Source: JAPUDQ01 sp049291395 (GTDB taxonomy: Bacteria > Patescibacteriota > Saccharimonadia > Saccharimonadales > Saccharimonadaceae). From it: a DNA stretch of 49,703 nt. The stretch lies in contig JBATPJ010000050.1 of assembly GCA_049291395.1 (NCBI GenBank), forward strand, positions 1 to 49,703, written 5' to 3'. Below the pieces are notes generated by a model that was not told the origin of the DNA, made no database searches, and worked only from the letters and a program-made list of their open reading frames with translations. Numbering within the stretch: position 1 is the stretch's first letter; each line of letters starts with the position of its first letter. This document shows positions 7,754 to 17,030 of the stretch, piece by piece. A program made the position numbers and the translations under genes.

Positions 7754-9540
7754 GACTTGCTGATAATGTCCTCGAGCGACTGCTGCTCAGCAAGCAGAAG
7801 GTGAAGCCCGACCAGCTGACAAATATCAAAGAAGAGGCCAAATCTACCGGCAAGACTCTCCAAGAAGTCATCACCTCTCGCAACGTCATCTCGGACGATG
7901 AGCTGACGAAAATCTACGCTGAGCATATCGGTATCCCTTTTATATCCGTCAACCCCAAAGACGTCACCAAAGAAATTATCTCCGCCCTTCCTGAGCGCAT
8001 CGCCCGCCAATACATGGTACTCGTCTTCAAGATCGACGAAGATGGGACGCATCATCTGGCAATGACCGATCCTGATGACCTCCAATCGATCGATTTTATC
8101 CAGAAATACACCGGGACAAAAGTCGTCATCTATGCCGCTTCACAGGACAATATCCTCACCTGTCTCCAGGCCTACCGCGAAGGCTCCGAGGAGGAGATCA
8201 GCAAGACCATCCAGGTCGAAGGCGAAGAACAAGACCAGGCCGACGACGATGTCAAAGCATCTGATATTGCCGAAGACTCGCCGATCGCCCAGACGGTCAA
8301 CCTCGTCCTGGAATTTGCCATCCGCGCTGGTGCCAGCGATATCCATATCGAGCCTCGCGATGACTACGTCAGTATCCGGTATCGCATCGACGGCGTCCTC
8401 CGAGAAGCTAACAAACTCCCCAAAAACGTCCATGGTGCTCTCGTCAGTCGTATCAAAATCCTCAGCAACCTCAAGATCGATGAACGCCGCGCCCCGCAAG
8501 ACGGTCGGTTCAAGATCAATCTCGGCGGCAAAGCCTACGCCTTCCGTGTCAGCACGCTCCCGATCACGACCGGCGAGAAGGTCGTCATGCGTATCCTGAA
8601 CGAAGGCAGCAAAGCGCTCACTCTCGAACAGCTTGGCTACTGGGGCAAGGCCAAAGAACGCATCCTCGACGCCATCAAGCAACCTCACGGTATGATCCTC
8701 GTCACTGGCCCGACAGGATCGGGTAAATCAACCAGCCTCTTCAGCATCCTTAGTATGCTCAACGACCCGAAGGTCAACATCAGTACCGTCGAAGACCCTG
8801 TCGAATACAAGATACCCGGCACCAACCAAACCCAGGTCAACCCAACGGCTGGCATGACATTCGTGAACGGCCTCCGAGCACTCCTCCGGCAAGACCCAAA
8901 TATCATCATGGTCGGAGAGATTCGCGACGGCGAGACGGCCGACCTCGCCGTCCAGGCCGCACTGACCGGGCACCTCGTCTTCAGCACGCTTCACACAAAT
9001 AACGCGGCAACCTGTCTCCCCCGTCTGCTTGATATGCATATCGAACCATTCCTGATCGCCAGCACCGTCCGGGCCGTCGTCGGTCAGCGACTTGTACGCA
9101 TGCTTTGTCATGAGTGCCGTGAAGAGTACGTACCCGACGACCAAGAGCTCGACACTATCAAGCGCATGTTTGCGATTGATGACGATAAGATGTCTCATCT
9201 CTATGAGCTTGAGCAGCAGGCAGCCACGGAAGGCATCGGTGGCAACACAAAAGACCAGCCGCTATCGACCACCGAGACGGCCATCACGAAATTATACCGT
9301 GAGCATGCCGGTGGCTGTGACGAATGCAATGGCATCGGCTATACCGGACGACGCGGTATCTATGAGGTACTCGCCAATACTAACGAGCTGCAAAAACTCA
9401 TCGTAGCGAACGGTACCAGCAACGATATCCAGACAAAAGCCATCGACGAAGGTATGATCACGATGCAGCTTGATGGTCTCATCAAAGCGTTTCGTGGCGT
9501 GACAAGCATCGAGGAAATCCTCAGAGTCACGAGGGAATAA
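7750..9540 (+). CDS. pilB: Type IV pilus assembly ATPase PilB/GspE
   Basis: Hexameric cytoplasmic motor that powers pilus extension. The 596-aa protein has an N-terminal MshEN-like region, then the secretion ATPase core: GASDIHIEPR, Walker A GPTGSGKST (about 320-328), Asp/Glu box VEDPVE, Walker B IIMVGEIRD, the His box STLHTN, and a C-terminal zinc site with CxxC pairs (CHEC and CDEC). The length fits the family. It begins the pilus operon and its stop overlaps the pilC start. No PilT-like retraction ATPase is in the window. Confidence 0.97.
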   Translation: MRLADNVLERLLLSKQKVKPDQLTNIKEEAKSTGKTLQEVITSRNVISDDELTKIYAEHIGIPFISVNPKDVTKEIISALPERIARQYMVLVFKIDEDGTHHLAMTDPDDLQSIDFIQKYTGTKVVIYAASQDNILTCLQAYREGSEEEISKTIQVEGEEQDQADDDVKASDIAEDSPIAQTVNLVLEFAIRAGASDIHIEPRDDYVSIRYRIDGVLREANKLPKNVHGALVSRIKILSNLKIDERRAPQDGRFKINLGGKAYAFRVSTLPITTGEKVVMRILNEGSKALTLEQLGYWGKAKERILDAIKQPHGMILVTGPTGSGKSTSLFSILSMLNDPKVNISTVEDPVEYKIPGTNQTQVNPTAGMTFVNGLRALLRQDPNIIMVGEIRDGETADLAVQAALTGHLVFSTLHTNNAATCLPRLLDMHIEPFLIASTVRAVVGQRLVRMLCHECREEYVPDDQELDTIKRMFAIDDDKMSHLYELEQQAATEGIGGNTKDQPLSTTETAITKLYREHAGGCDECNGIGYTGRRGIYEVLANTNELQKLIVANGTSNDIQTKAIDEGMITMQLDGLIKAFRGVTSIEEILRVTRE

Positions 9541-10754
9541 TGCCTGTTTTTTCATTTACCGCAACAAGCAAAGAGGGCGCCATCATCAATGGCCACGTCG
9601 AAGCGATCTCACGGGAAGCTGCGACAAATGCCATCATCAAGCAAGGGCATCGACCCATATCTATCACGGCAAGTAGTGAGAGCAGGGATTTGCTGTCGTT
9701 CCTAAAGCCCAAGATCAAATCGACCGATCTCGTCATCTTCACCAGGCAGCTCAGCACGATGGTAAGCGCCGGCGTGCCACTACTGCGTGCGCTGACAACG
9801 CTCAGTGAACAGGCGGCCAACAAAACATTCCGCGATATCCTCCAGGCGGTCACAAAAGACGTCCAAGCCGGCACCTCGCTCGGCGACGCTTTTTCGAAGC
9901 ACCCGAAAGCATTTAGCGATATCTACGTCAACATGGTTCGCGCTGGTGAGGCCGGTGGTATCCTCGACGATATCCTCAAACGTCTTGCCATCCAACAAGA
10001 GAAAAACGATTCCATGAAGAAAAAGGTGAAAAGTGCCATGACGTATCCGATGGTGCTCGTCGTCATCACGATCGGCGCATTTTTTGGCCTCATGTTCTTC
10101 GTTATCCCGCAAATCGGCAAGATTCTCTACGACCTTGCCGGACCAGACGCACAGTTGCCGGTCGTTACCCAGATCATGCTCAACCTCAGCAAATGGATGC
10201 TTGATTATTGGTATGCGGTCATCGGGCTTACCTTTGGGGCCATCGCCGGAGGCAAAATGTTCCTCGCAACCCCCAAAGGCAAACGCATGCTCCACTACAC
10301 TATCATCAAGCTCCCCAAAATCGGCGACCTCATCAAAAAGATAGCCACCGCACGATTCGCCCGCACCTTCTCCGCGCTGATCGGTGCCGGGGTTAGTGTA
10401 CTCGAGACACTACGCGTAACCGGCAATGCTGTTGGTAATGATGCGTTTCGCGATGAGTTGATCCGCGGAGCTGACGCCGTCACGGCGGGCCAGCAACTCT
10501 CTGAAGCGCTCTCAAAAGGAGGACTATTCCCAGGCATCGTCCCCCAGATGCTCGCCGTCGGCGAAGAAACCGGTAAGACAGCGGAGATCCTCATCAAAGT
10601 CGCCGATTTCTACGAAGAAGAGGTGGACAATACCATCGCTAGCCTGAGCTCGATCATCGAGCCTGTCATGATCGTCTTCATGGGCGGTATGGTCGGACTC
10701 GTCGCAGTTAGTGTCATGGGACCGATCGCGAGTCTCTCACAAAACATCAAGTAG
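9540..10754 (+). CDS. pilC: Type IV pilus inner-membrane platform protein PilC
   Basis: Platform protein of the pilus machine, on which PilB acts. The 404-aa protein has two T2SSF domains (about residues 65-190 and 270-390), each with the conserved FxRxLxxLxxAGVPLLxAL-type start (seen as FTRQLSTMVSAGVPLLRAL and FARTFSALIGAGVSVLETL) and hydrophobic segments near 168-190, 215-235 and 370-395. It overlaps pilB by 1 nt (TAATG). Confidence 0.96.
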   Translation: MPVFSFTATSKEGAIINGHVEAISREAATNAIIKQGHRPISITASSESRDLLSFLKPKIKSTDLVIFTRQLSTMVSAGVPLLRALTTLSEQAANKTFRDILQAVTKDVQAGTSLGDAFSKHPKAFSDIYVNMVRAGEAGGILDDILKRLAIQQEKNDSMKKKVKSAMTYPMVLVVITIGAFFGLMFFVIPQIGKILYDLAGPDAQLPVVTQIMLNLSKWMLDYWYAVIGLTFGAIAGGKMFLATPKGKRMLHYTIIKLPKIGDLIKKIATARFARTFSALIGAGVSVLETLRVTGNAVGNDAFRDELIRGADAVTAGQQLSEALSKGGLFPGIVPQMLAVGEETGKTAEILIKVADFYEEEVDNTIASLSSIIEPVMIVFMGGMVGLVAVSVMGPIASLSQNIK

Positions 10755-10758
10755 CGCT

Positions 10759-11232
10759 ATGAATACATCCCCCAAACAACACGGATTCACAATGGTAGAG
10801 ATCCTCGTCGTCATCGTGGTCATCTCTCTCATCATGAGCATCATCTTCGTATTTATCCCCGATGCACGCCGACAATCGCGCGACAAAGAGCGACAGAGCG
10901 ATATCGATACTATCCATGGACGACTTGAAGAATACTACCAGGACAAAGGAGCCTATCCGTCATCGATAACCGTAGCACTCTTCCCGCGGATCGACCCAGC
11001 GGCGCTGATCTCCCCGAACGGTGACTCTATCCGCAACGACACACCTGTCGCAGACGAATATACCGCCCGCGGTAGTGTTGATCCTGGCATAAGCGGCGCT
11101 CAATACTCCTATACCGCCTACCCTACTAGTTGCACTGACAACTGCGTGGGCTATATCCTAAAAGCCGTCATCGAAAGTCCCTCGACCGAATTCCCAAACC
11201 CATATCTCCAGGGAGGATTAAACAACAACTGA
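10759..11232 (+). CDS. Type IV pilin-like protein (minor pilin)
   Basis: 157-aa prepilin with a short basic leader and class III cleavage site HGFTMVEILVV: cleavage after Gly, with Glu5 of the mature protein present, followed by a hydrophobic helix. The C-terminal part has a Cys pair (TSCTDNC, about 131-136). I chose the ATG at 10759, just after pilC, because it gives the usual short leader; the frame also opens at 10711. Its stop overlaps the next pilin gene. Confidence 0.9.
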   Translation: MNTSPKQHGFTMVEILVVIVVISLIMSIIFVFIPDARRQSRDKERQSDIDTIHGRLEEYYQDKGAYPSSITVALFPRIDPAALISPNGDSIRNDTPVADEYTARGSVDPGISGAQYSYTAYPTSCTDNCVGYILKAVIESPSTEFPNPYLQGGLNNN

Positions 11233-11654
11233 TGCGCACCGACACTCATCGACAATCCGGATTTACTATCGTCGAGCTCATCGTTACGATACTCCTGATC
11301 GGCGTACTGCTCCCGACTATCGTGACGTTCCTCAACGCCATCACAAATATGAATGGTCGTGCCAGCACCATCAGCACCGTTAATGCCTACGTCGAAAATC
11401 GCATCGAGTCATTTCGGAGTGCCGGCTACAAATCTGTCCCGATCACGACCGGTGACGTTAACTTCACCGGAGCAGAAGCGTTGCCCGCAAATCTGCCACA
11501 ACCGCACTCTGCAACATACAACGTCGCACTACTCGACCCCGCAAACCCCACGCTGAAAAAGATCACTATCACAGTCAACTTTCGAAGCTTCGACAGCACT
11601 GAGACCCGTACATACATAACATACTTAGGAGAACTCGGTGTCGGACAATACTAG
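11232..11654 (+). CDS. Type IV pilin-like protein (minor pilin)
   Basis: 140-aa prepilin with leader cleavage site SGFTIVELIVTI near residues 9-20 and a hydrophobic N-terminal helix; the rest is beta-rich and lacks cysteines. The start overlaps the previous stop by 1 nt (TGATG), and the 3' end overlaps the next gene by 17 nt. Position and class suggest a PilV/GspI-like minor pilin of the tip-priming complex; this sub-assignment is inference. Confidence 0.88.
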   Translation: MRTDTHRQSGFTIVELIVTILLIGVLLPTIVTFLNAITNMNGRASTISTVNAYVENRIESFRSAGYKSVPITTGDVNFTGAEALPANLPQPHSATYNVALLDPANPTLKKITITVNFRSFDSTETRTYITYLGELGVGQY

Positions 11655-12333
11655 CCATACGCGCCAGTTAGGCTATACGCTGGCGGAGCTGCTTATATCG
11701 CTGTTTATTATCGGTATACTCGCGGTGACGCTCGCGAGTCTCTACACTATATTTTTCGACAATACACTCCGCAACAACTACCAAGCCCGGCTGGCCGTCG
11801 AGTCTCAAGGTATCTTACGCTCGATCGTCGAAGAACTCCGTATCAGCTCAGGGATCCATGCAACGAGCATGCCCGATAGCAATGTCGTTGGTGGTGGCGC
11901 CAACTGGTCGACGAGCAACGCAAATTTAGTACTCATCATCGCAACGCCCGCAGTCGATAGCACCAACACTATCCTCTTCAATACCAATGACGGAAAACCG
12001 TATCTCAACGAACTTGTCTATTATGCTTCCGGGGCTAGGCTATACAAACGATACCTCGTCGATCCACTCGCCATCAATAACCGCTATCAGACAAGCTGTC
12101 CACCAAACCTGGCGTCGAGTACTTGTCCGGGTGACGTCCTGCTCAGTGATCATTTCAAAAACATGACATTTGATTTTTACGATCAGGACAATGCCGTGAT
12201 TGATCAATCCTCTGGCGATATCACGAGAGCACGCTCCATTCAGCTCAATATCGACATGGAGCACAAGACATTTGGCCAAGTCGTAACGTACAATAACAAG
12301 ATCCGCATGACAATGCGCAACAACCAACTATGA
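11638..12333 (+). CDS. Type IV pilin-like protein (minor pilin, PilW/GspJ-like)
   Basis: 231-aa prepilin with cleavage site LGYTLAELLISLF: Tyr instead of Phe at mature position 1, Glu5 kept. A hydrophobic helix is followed by a longer globular domain with two Cys residues (about 152 and 161). It uses a GTG start that overlaps the preceding gene. Length and place after a GspI-like pilin suggest a PilW/GspJ-type role, which is inference. It is coupled to the following PilX-like gene by an ATGA overlap. Confidence 0.85.
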   Translation: MSDNTSHTRQLGYTLAELLISLFIIGILAVTLASLYTIFFDNTLRNNYQARLAVESQGILRSIVEELRISSGIHATSMPDSNVVGGGANWSTSNANLVLIIATPAVDSTNTILFNTNDGKPYLNELVYYASGARLYKRYLVDPLAINNRYQTSCPPNLASSTCPGDVLLSDHFKNMTFDFYDQDNAVIDQSSGDITRARSIQLNIDMEHKTFGQVVTYNNKIRMTMRNNQL

Positions 12334-13760
12334 TACAGCCCCAGACTCACCCCCGCATCACACAGACAGAGAATACATCTGGTGGGTTTGTGTTGATCGC
12401 GGTCATGATACTAACGTTCTTTGTGATTGCTGCCGGCACAGTTACCGCCCAGCTCGCATCAAGTAATCTCCGCGCTGCAAACATAGAGACATACCGCGTC
12501 AACGCTCAGTTTGCCGTAGATGCTGGCGCCGATGAATCAGTCTACGAAGTCAACAAGGCACTTATCAACAATACGTCGTGGACCGGCACAGGCACAGAAA
12601 AAACCGTCTCTGATCAACCAAGTTTTAAGACCACCTATATCGCCGACGTCGATGACGTCATCATCAACGGCGAAGATCGAAAGATCCTCACCGTTACCGG
12701 CAAGACATACAGCCCTAAGACTGCCTCCACTCCCATATCATCACGCACCTACACCGTCACTCTTCGACCTATCGAGGCAGGTGACTTTTCTGTCGTCACG
12801 GGAGTTGGTGGTCTTGTCATGGAAAACAGTGCCAGGATCGTCGGCGGGAGCGTCTTCGTCAATGGAACCATCACCATGAGTAACTCATCACAGATTGGCC
12901 TCAGCAACGCCCCTGTTGACGTGTTTGCCGCCCATCAGAGCTGCCCACTCGGTGGCGGATCGGGATACCCCACGCAGTGTGGTAGCGGCAATGGTGAGCC
13001 AATCAGTATCAGCAACCCGGCATGGATATACGGGGATGTCAGCGCCCAAAACCAGACAAACGGCAGTCGCATGTCAAATGGAGGACTAATCCCAAACCAA
13101 TCAGTCGCGCCCAAAGCGCTCCCAGTTCATGACCGAAGTGCCCAAAAAGCCGCCGTTATCAACGACGCCGCACATCAGCTAACTGGAGCCAGTGCAAGCT
13201 GTACAACCAACGGCGGGACAAAGACATGGCTTGCGAACACTAAGATAACTGGCAATGTCACTATCAGCAAATCATGTACCGTCACTGTAGAAGGTGACAT
13301 CTGGATAACAGGTGGGGTGACCATGGCTCAATCTGGCACTCTGAAGGTCAAAAACGGCCTGACAGTACCACCCGTTATCATGGTGGATAGTACAGTCAAT
13401 GCCAACAACTCCGCTACTTTTGCGTCAAACAATGGCAGCCCAAAGATTGGCTTTCGTGTCATCACCTACAAAAACAGCCTCGACAATCCCGATGTAGTCC
13501 CGACAGGCTCTGATCTCTATAGCAGCAGTTCTCTCGAGACGGTCAACCTCGCGCAGACATCGTCAGGTCCAAACACGGAGTTCTATGCCAAATGGTCTCT
13601 TGTAAATATCGGCAACAGTGGCGGTATCGGTGCCGTCACAGGGCAGACCATCAAACTCAATAATTCCGCCGCCATCACGTTCGGCACCAAGATCGTCGGG
13701 CTCCCCAGTATCATGGCGTGGGTTATCGAATCGTACCGCCGTGACTACACCCCCCTGTAA
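12330..13760 (+). CDS. PilX-like pilus protein with large C-terminal domain
   Basis: 476 aa. The N-terminus has a pilin-like SGGFVLIAVMILTFF segment (Gly-Phe near residues 19-20, without the usual Glu5) followed by the QLASSNLRAA...NAQFAVDAGADES pattern seen in PilX N-terminal domains. The remaining ~400 residues are rich in Gly, Ser, Asn and Thr with repeated short beta-strand motifs and a few Cys pairs, so it is probably a beta-solenoid adhesin-like domain at the pilus tip. It completes the minor-pilin set. Confidence 0.75.
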   Translation: MIQPQTHPRITQTENTSGGFVLIAVMILTFFVIAAGTVTAQLASSNLRAANIETYRVNAQFAVDAGADESVYEVNKALINNTSWTGTGTEKTVSDQPSFKTTYIADVDDVIINGEDRKILTVTGKTYSPKTASTPISSRTYTVTLRPIEAGDFSVVTGVGGLVMENSARIVGGSVFVNGTITMSNSSQIGLSNAPVDVFAAHQSCPLGGGSGYPTQCGSGNGEPISISNPAWIYGDVSAQNQTNGSRMSNGGLIPNQSVAPKALPVHDRSAQKAAVINDAAHQLTGASASCTTNGGTKTWLANTKITGNVTISKSCTVTVEGDIWITGGVTMAQSGTLKVKNGLTVPPVIMVDSTVNANNSATFASNNGSPKIGFRVITYKNSLDNPDVVPTGSDLYSSSSLETVNLAQTSSGPNTEFYAKWSLVNIGNSGGIGAVTGQTIKLNNSAAITFGTKIVGLPSIMAWVIESYRRDYTPL

Positions 13761-13827
13761 AGACCAATCTAGATACCGGATCATCTGCCGAGCCTACCTT
13801 GCATAGTACGGGCCATGTCCCGAGGGC

Positions 13828-13855
13828 TTGACTCTCATGAAACAACCATTATACT
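13828..13855 (+). promoter_or_regulatory. Sigma70-type promoter of the major pilin gene
   Basis: TTGACT, 16-nt spacer, TATACT. The predicted leader is about 53 nt and ends with a G-rich ribosome site before the ATG at 13915. It separates the major pilin from the upstream minor-pilin operon. Confidence 0.75.
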
Positions 13856-13914
13856 TATGCTTAAGATCCCATAATAACCATATGGATCAGCATCAATCTA
13901 AAAGGGGGGCATCT

Positions 13915-14373
13915 ATGCTCAAAAAATATTCACAAAAAGGTTTCACGATCGTCGAGCTCTTGATCGTTATCGTGGTCATCGGTATTCTCGCCGCTCTGGT
14001 CCTCAACACGTTCTCGGGCGTCCAGAAACGTGCTCGTGACACTCAGCGTCAGACAGACGTCAACGCAATCGCAACACAACTTGAGGTCTACTACAACGAC
14101 AATGGTACATATCCACTTGCGGCAGGCGTGACCGTGCCGAACTTCAAGGGTATTGATGCTGGTGCGCTTCAACCACCGCAAAGTACTCAGACAGCCCTTA
14201 AGGACACTGCTGCTGCACCAACAGCTGCTGCAGACTTCGGCGTCGGTACTGCTGAGCAATACCTCTACCAGTGTGAGTCAGGCAACGGTACAAGCTGTGG
14301 AGCATACACCCTGTACTGGTGGAACGAGGACAAGGCTCAGGTTCGTAAGAAAGAAAGTCTTAACCGCCCATAA
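13915..14373 (+). CDS. pilA: Major type IV pilin (PilA-like)
   Basis: 152-aa prepilin with leader MLKKYSQKG and mature start FTIVELLIVIVVIGILAAL, a textbook type IV pilin helix with Glu5. The C-terminal domain has a YYNDNGTYP segment and a Cys pair (QCESGNGTSCG) that could form the D-region loop. The frame extends upstream to 13828, but the inner ATG has an AGGGGGG ribosome site about 6 nt before it and the correct leader length. Its own promoter and strong terminator mark it as an abundant, separately transcribed product, most likely the major pilin. Confidence 0.92.
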   Translation: MLKKYSQKGFTIVELLIVIVVIGILAALVLNTFSGVQKRARDTQRQTDVNAIATQLEVYYNDNGTYPLAAGVTVPNFKGIDAGALQPPQSTQTALKDTAAAPTAAADFGVGTAEQYLYQCESGNGTSCGAYTLYWWNEDKAQVRKKESLNRP

Positions 14374-14392
14374 TTTCTACTGGCAAATCATC

Positions 14393-14422
14393 GAAAACCC
14401 CTTCGTCAAAAAAGGGGTTTTC
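14393..14422 (+). terminator. Terminator of the major pilin gene
   Basis: 9-bp stem GAAAACCCC/GGGGTTTTC with a 12-nt loop, then a T-rich stretch, 20 nt past the stop codon. Confidence 0.85.
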
Positions 14423-14464
14423 TTTATATATCAATGATATAATAGGCATAAGTACTACTATAGG

Positions 14465-15526
14465 ATGGGCATGCAACAAACACTTTTTCTCCACCATCGG
14501 CCACTCGTGGGTATTGATATCAGTCACACCTACGTCAAGCTAATGTCTCTGACCCCTTCCAAATGGGATGTGACCAGCTATGGCTCGATCAATGCCGACC
14601 CCGTCAAGCTACGGAGCAGCCTCACTGGCTCACCGGATTATCTGGTCGAGCTCTTAAAAGGTCTCGTCGAGAAAAACATCGTCGGCAAGCTACCAAGTGA
14701 ACAAGTAATCATCAGTATCCCGACCAACCTCACCTATAGCCGTAGCGTCTCGCTCCCGAAGGCCGCGATCAAAAAGCTCGATGATGCGATCTCCCTCGAG
14801 GCAGGTCAGTATATCCCTGTCGCATTGTCCGAGCTCAATCTGTCATATGAGATACTCGCGGAGAACGACGACACGATCGAAGTCCTGATGTCGGCAGCGC
14901 CGAAGGTAATCATCCAAAACGTCATGACCGCGTGTCGCGCAGTCGGTCTCGTACCGCTCGTCATCCAGCCGAGCATTAATTCCGTCGCACGGCTCATCAC
15001 GCTTACCGAGCAAGGGCACCTCCCGACAGTCATCGTCGATATCGGCGCTGCCGATACAGATCTTTCCATCTTGAACGACCGTATCCGTGCAAATGCAAGC
15101 GTCCAAGTCGGCAGCAACACACTCACCTATGCCATCTCCGAAAAACTCGGCGTCAGCCTCGAAAATGCCCACCAGCTCAAGGTGCTTCATGGCCTCTCAT
15201 ATGGGACGAAACAGAAAAAGATCCTTGAAGCTGTTGATACTCCCTTATCCCAAGTCGTTAATGAGATCCATAAAATCATCCGATACTACAACGATCGTAT
15301 CGACGCATCGACGCATATCGAGCAGATCATCATCGTTGGTAGCGGCTCGGACATCCCTGGTCTCGGTGAATACTTTACCGACAAGCTTGTCATGCCAGCA
15401 CGTGTTGCAAGTCCGTGGCTTGCCCTTAATTTCGGTAGTCTCCCCCAGCCCGCCAAGCAATTTCGCCCGCGCTATATCACTGTCATCGGTCTCGCAGCCA
15501 CCAAGTATAAGGAGATCAGCCTATGA
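14465..15526 (+). CDS. pilM: Type IV pilus assembly protein PilM
   Basis: Actin-like cytoplasmic protein that links the motor to PilN/PilO. The 353-aa protein has the PilM/FtsA-type fold with LVGIDISHTYVKL near the N-terminus, VDIGAADTDLSI (about 195-206) and IIIVGSGSDIPGL as the second phosphate motif. Two in-frame ATGs, at 14465 and 14471, are both possible. TATAAT (14438-14443) lies upstream, so pilMNO may be its own unit after the pilin terminator. Confidence 0.94.
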   Translation: MGMQQTLFLHHRPLVGIDISHTYVKLMSLTPSKWDVTSYGSINADPVKLRSSLTGSPDYLVELLKGLVEKNIVGKLPSEQVIISIPTNLTYSRSVSLPKAAIKKLDDAISLEAGQYIPVALSELNLSYEILAENDDTIEVLMSAAPKVIIQNVMTACRAVGLVPLVIQPSINSVARLITLTEQGHLPTVIVDIGAADTDLSILNDRIRANASVQVGSNTLTYAISEKLGVSLENAHQLKVLHGLSYGTKQKKILEAVDTPLSQVVNEIHKIIRYYNDRIDASTHIEQIIIVGSGSDIPGLGEYFTDKLVMPARVASPWLALNFGSLPQPAKQFRPRYITVIGLAATKYKEISL

Positions 15527-16095
15527 TCAACCTTATCGGCCATAAGTACCGCGCAGAGCTCGCCGCAGCAAAGCGTAATGTAATCCTGCGCAAATATGTC
15601 TCGACCTTGATCCTTCTGATCGTTGGTATCGCTGCCTGTTACGGGGTAGGGTACATGATGCTCGACAACCAACAGCGTGAATACGAAAAGCAAATTGCAA
15701 CCTACGCCCCTCAGCGCGAATGGTTCAACGCAACCGTTGATGATGCCCGAGTGTTCAATAAAAACTTGGCGGTAGCAAAATCAATCCTGAGTAACGAGGT
15801 CATCTATAGCTATCTTGTGCTAACCATCACGTCACAACTTCCTCCTGGTGCGGTGCTTGCAAATCTCAGTCTACGCACCAAAGATCTAGCCCAGCCAATC
15901 CCACTCACGATCGTTGCCAAGACACCAAATGATGCCGTCGCCACCAAAAACGCCTTCGATCAGAGTACGGTATTTAAAGACACCAAGCTCAAAACAGTTG
16001 ATAAGACCCTCAATGATGAATATCCCTACACTGCCGTACTCATCACGACAATCGACATGGAATTATACCTCAAGCGGCAAGGGGCGATCCAATGA
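15523..16095 (+). CDS. pilN: Type IV pilus assembly protein PilN
   Basis: 190-aa bitopic membrane protein. The N-terminal MINLIGHKYRAEL resembles the conserved PilN peptide (INLLP) that binds PilM. One transmembrane helix (about 28-46) is followed by a short coiled region and a ferredoxin-like outer domain. The start overlaps pilM by 4 nt (ATGA) and the end overlaps pilO. Confidence 0.88.
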   Translation: MINLIGHKYRAELAAAKRNVILRKYVSTLILLIVGIAACYGVGYMMLDNQQREYEKQIATYAPQREWFNATVDDARVFNKNLAVAKSILSNEVIYSYLVLTITSQLPPGAVLANLSLRTKDLAQPIPLTIVAKTPNDAVATKNAFDQSTVFKDTKLKTVDKTLNDEYPYTAVLITTIDMELYLKRQGAIQ

Positions 16096-16688
16096 AGCCC
16101 ATGAAGCTGACGTTTAACGCCATCGTCATGCAGTACCTCCTACTCGGTACCTGTTTCGTAATTATCGGTGGAATCGTATGGATATCAATCGCCGCCAACG
16201 ATCTGCTGACGGCAAAAGCCATGGAGGTTGATCACAGACGTACCGATGCCGAGCTCGCCCAAGAAGAGTTAGTTGGACTTGACAACCTAAGGAATAATCT
16301 CGACGATAACGCTGATGTCGTCAATAAGACCAAAGAGATCGTTGCCACCGCCGAACAATACCACTTCCAGGATCAAGTTATCCAGGATTTAACCGTCTAT
16401 GCCAAGCAAGCGAAGATCGAAATCATCGGCTATGATTTTGGTTCGTCACCCGGCGCAAAAGTTGCCCCGACCAAAGGTGTCGCAACCCCCTCCAATGTCC
16501 CGCCCAAGACACTCGTCACGGTACGCCTGCAAAATGACATCCCCTATACATCATTCCTGCGATTCCTGATGTCGATCGAGCAAAACGTCACGAAGATGCA
16601 ACTCACCGGACTTACTCTCCAGCCAGTTGATAAATCACCGACAAATGTACAGGGCCCGATCATCGAGCTGGAGGTATTCATCCAATGA
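16092..16688 (+). CDS. pilO: Type IV pilus assembly protein PilO
   Basis: 198-aa bitopic protein, the usual partner of PilN in the alignment subcomplex. It has one transmembrane helix (about 10-32), then a coiled coil (about 45-90) and a ferredoxin-like domain ending with TGLTLQPVDK and a beta strand. It is coupled by ATGA overlaps on both sides. Confidence 0.85.
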   Translation: MKPMKLTFNAIVMQYLLLGTCFVIIGGIVWISIAANDLLTAKAMEVDHRRTDAELAQEELVGLDNLRNNLDDNADVVNKTKEIVATAEQYHFQDQVIQDLTVYAKQAKIEIIGYDFGSSPGAKVAPTKGVATPSNVPPKTLVTVRLQNDIPYTSFLRFLMSIEQNVTKMQLTGLTLQPVDKSPTNVQGPIIELEVFIQ

Positions 16689-16996
16689 AACTTGACACTG
16701 CGCAGCTGAAACAACTAAGTGCAGCACTCAAGCGTGTCGGTGGTCATTTTAAGATCATTTCATTTGTACTGGCGATGGGTACGCTGATCTACTGCGTCTA
16801 CTCTATCCAGCAAGTCTTCAATCTCCCTGTCGACCAAGGCTACTACGATCAGCAACAAGTCAAAAACACACGCTCGTCATTCGACAAGACAACGATCGAC
16901 AAAGTTCGCCAGCTTCACACCATCGATGATTCGACGGTCACGCTTCCCGTCGGTCGCATCAATCCATTTACCCAAACCAGGAATACTACCCCCTAA
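16685..16996 (+). CDS. Small bitopic pilus-operon protein in the PilP position
   Basis: 103 aa with one transmembrane helix (about 24-42) and a short outer tail ending in GRINPFTQ. PilP proteins of double-membrane bacteria often carry a similar R-x-x-PF segment and follow PilO, but this protein has no room for the beta domain that contacts the secretin. No secretin is seen here, so a reduced PilP-like role is inference. It overlaps pilO by 4 nt. Confidence 0.7.
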   Translation: MKLDTAQLKQLSAALKRVGGHFKIISFVLAMGTLIYCVYSIQQVFNLPVDQGYYDQQQVKNTRSSFDKTTIDKVRQLHTIDDSTVTLPVGRINPFTQTRNTTP

Positions 16997-17010
16997 ACCC
17001 TCACGTTTTT

Positions 17011-17019
17011 TGCTACACT
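17011..17019 (+). promoter_or_regulatory. Extended -10 box (TGCTACACT)
   Basis: Ends 12 nt before the ATG at 17031, giving a leader of about 5 nt. Confidence 0.4.
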
Positions 17020-17030
17020 AAGTAGGACAT

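Noticed and set aside
7612..8085. Upstream extension of tsaE
   Set aside because: It would overlap the 5' third of pilB in antisense and adds no family sequence; the ATG at 7611 gives the normal TsaE length.
13828..13914. Longer N-terminus for the major pilin
   Set aside because: The promoter and a G-rich ribosome site lie inside it, and the inner ATG gives the usual short prepilin leader.
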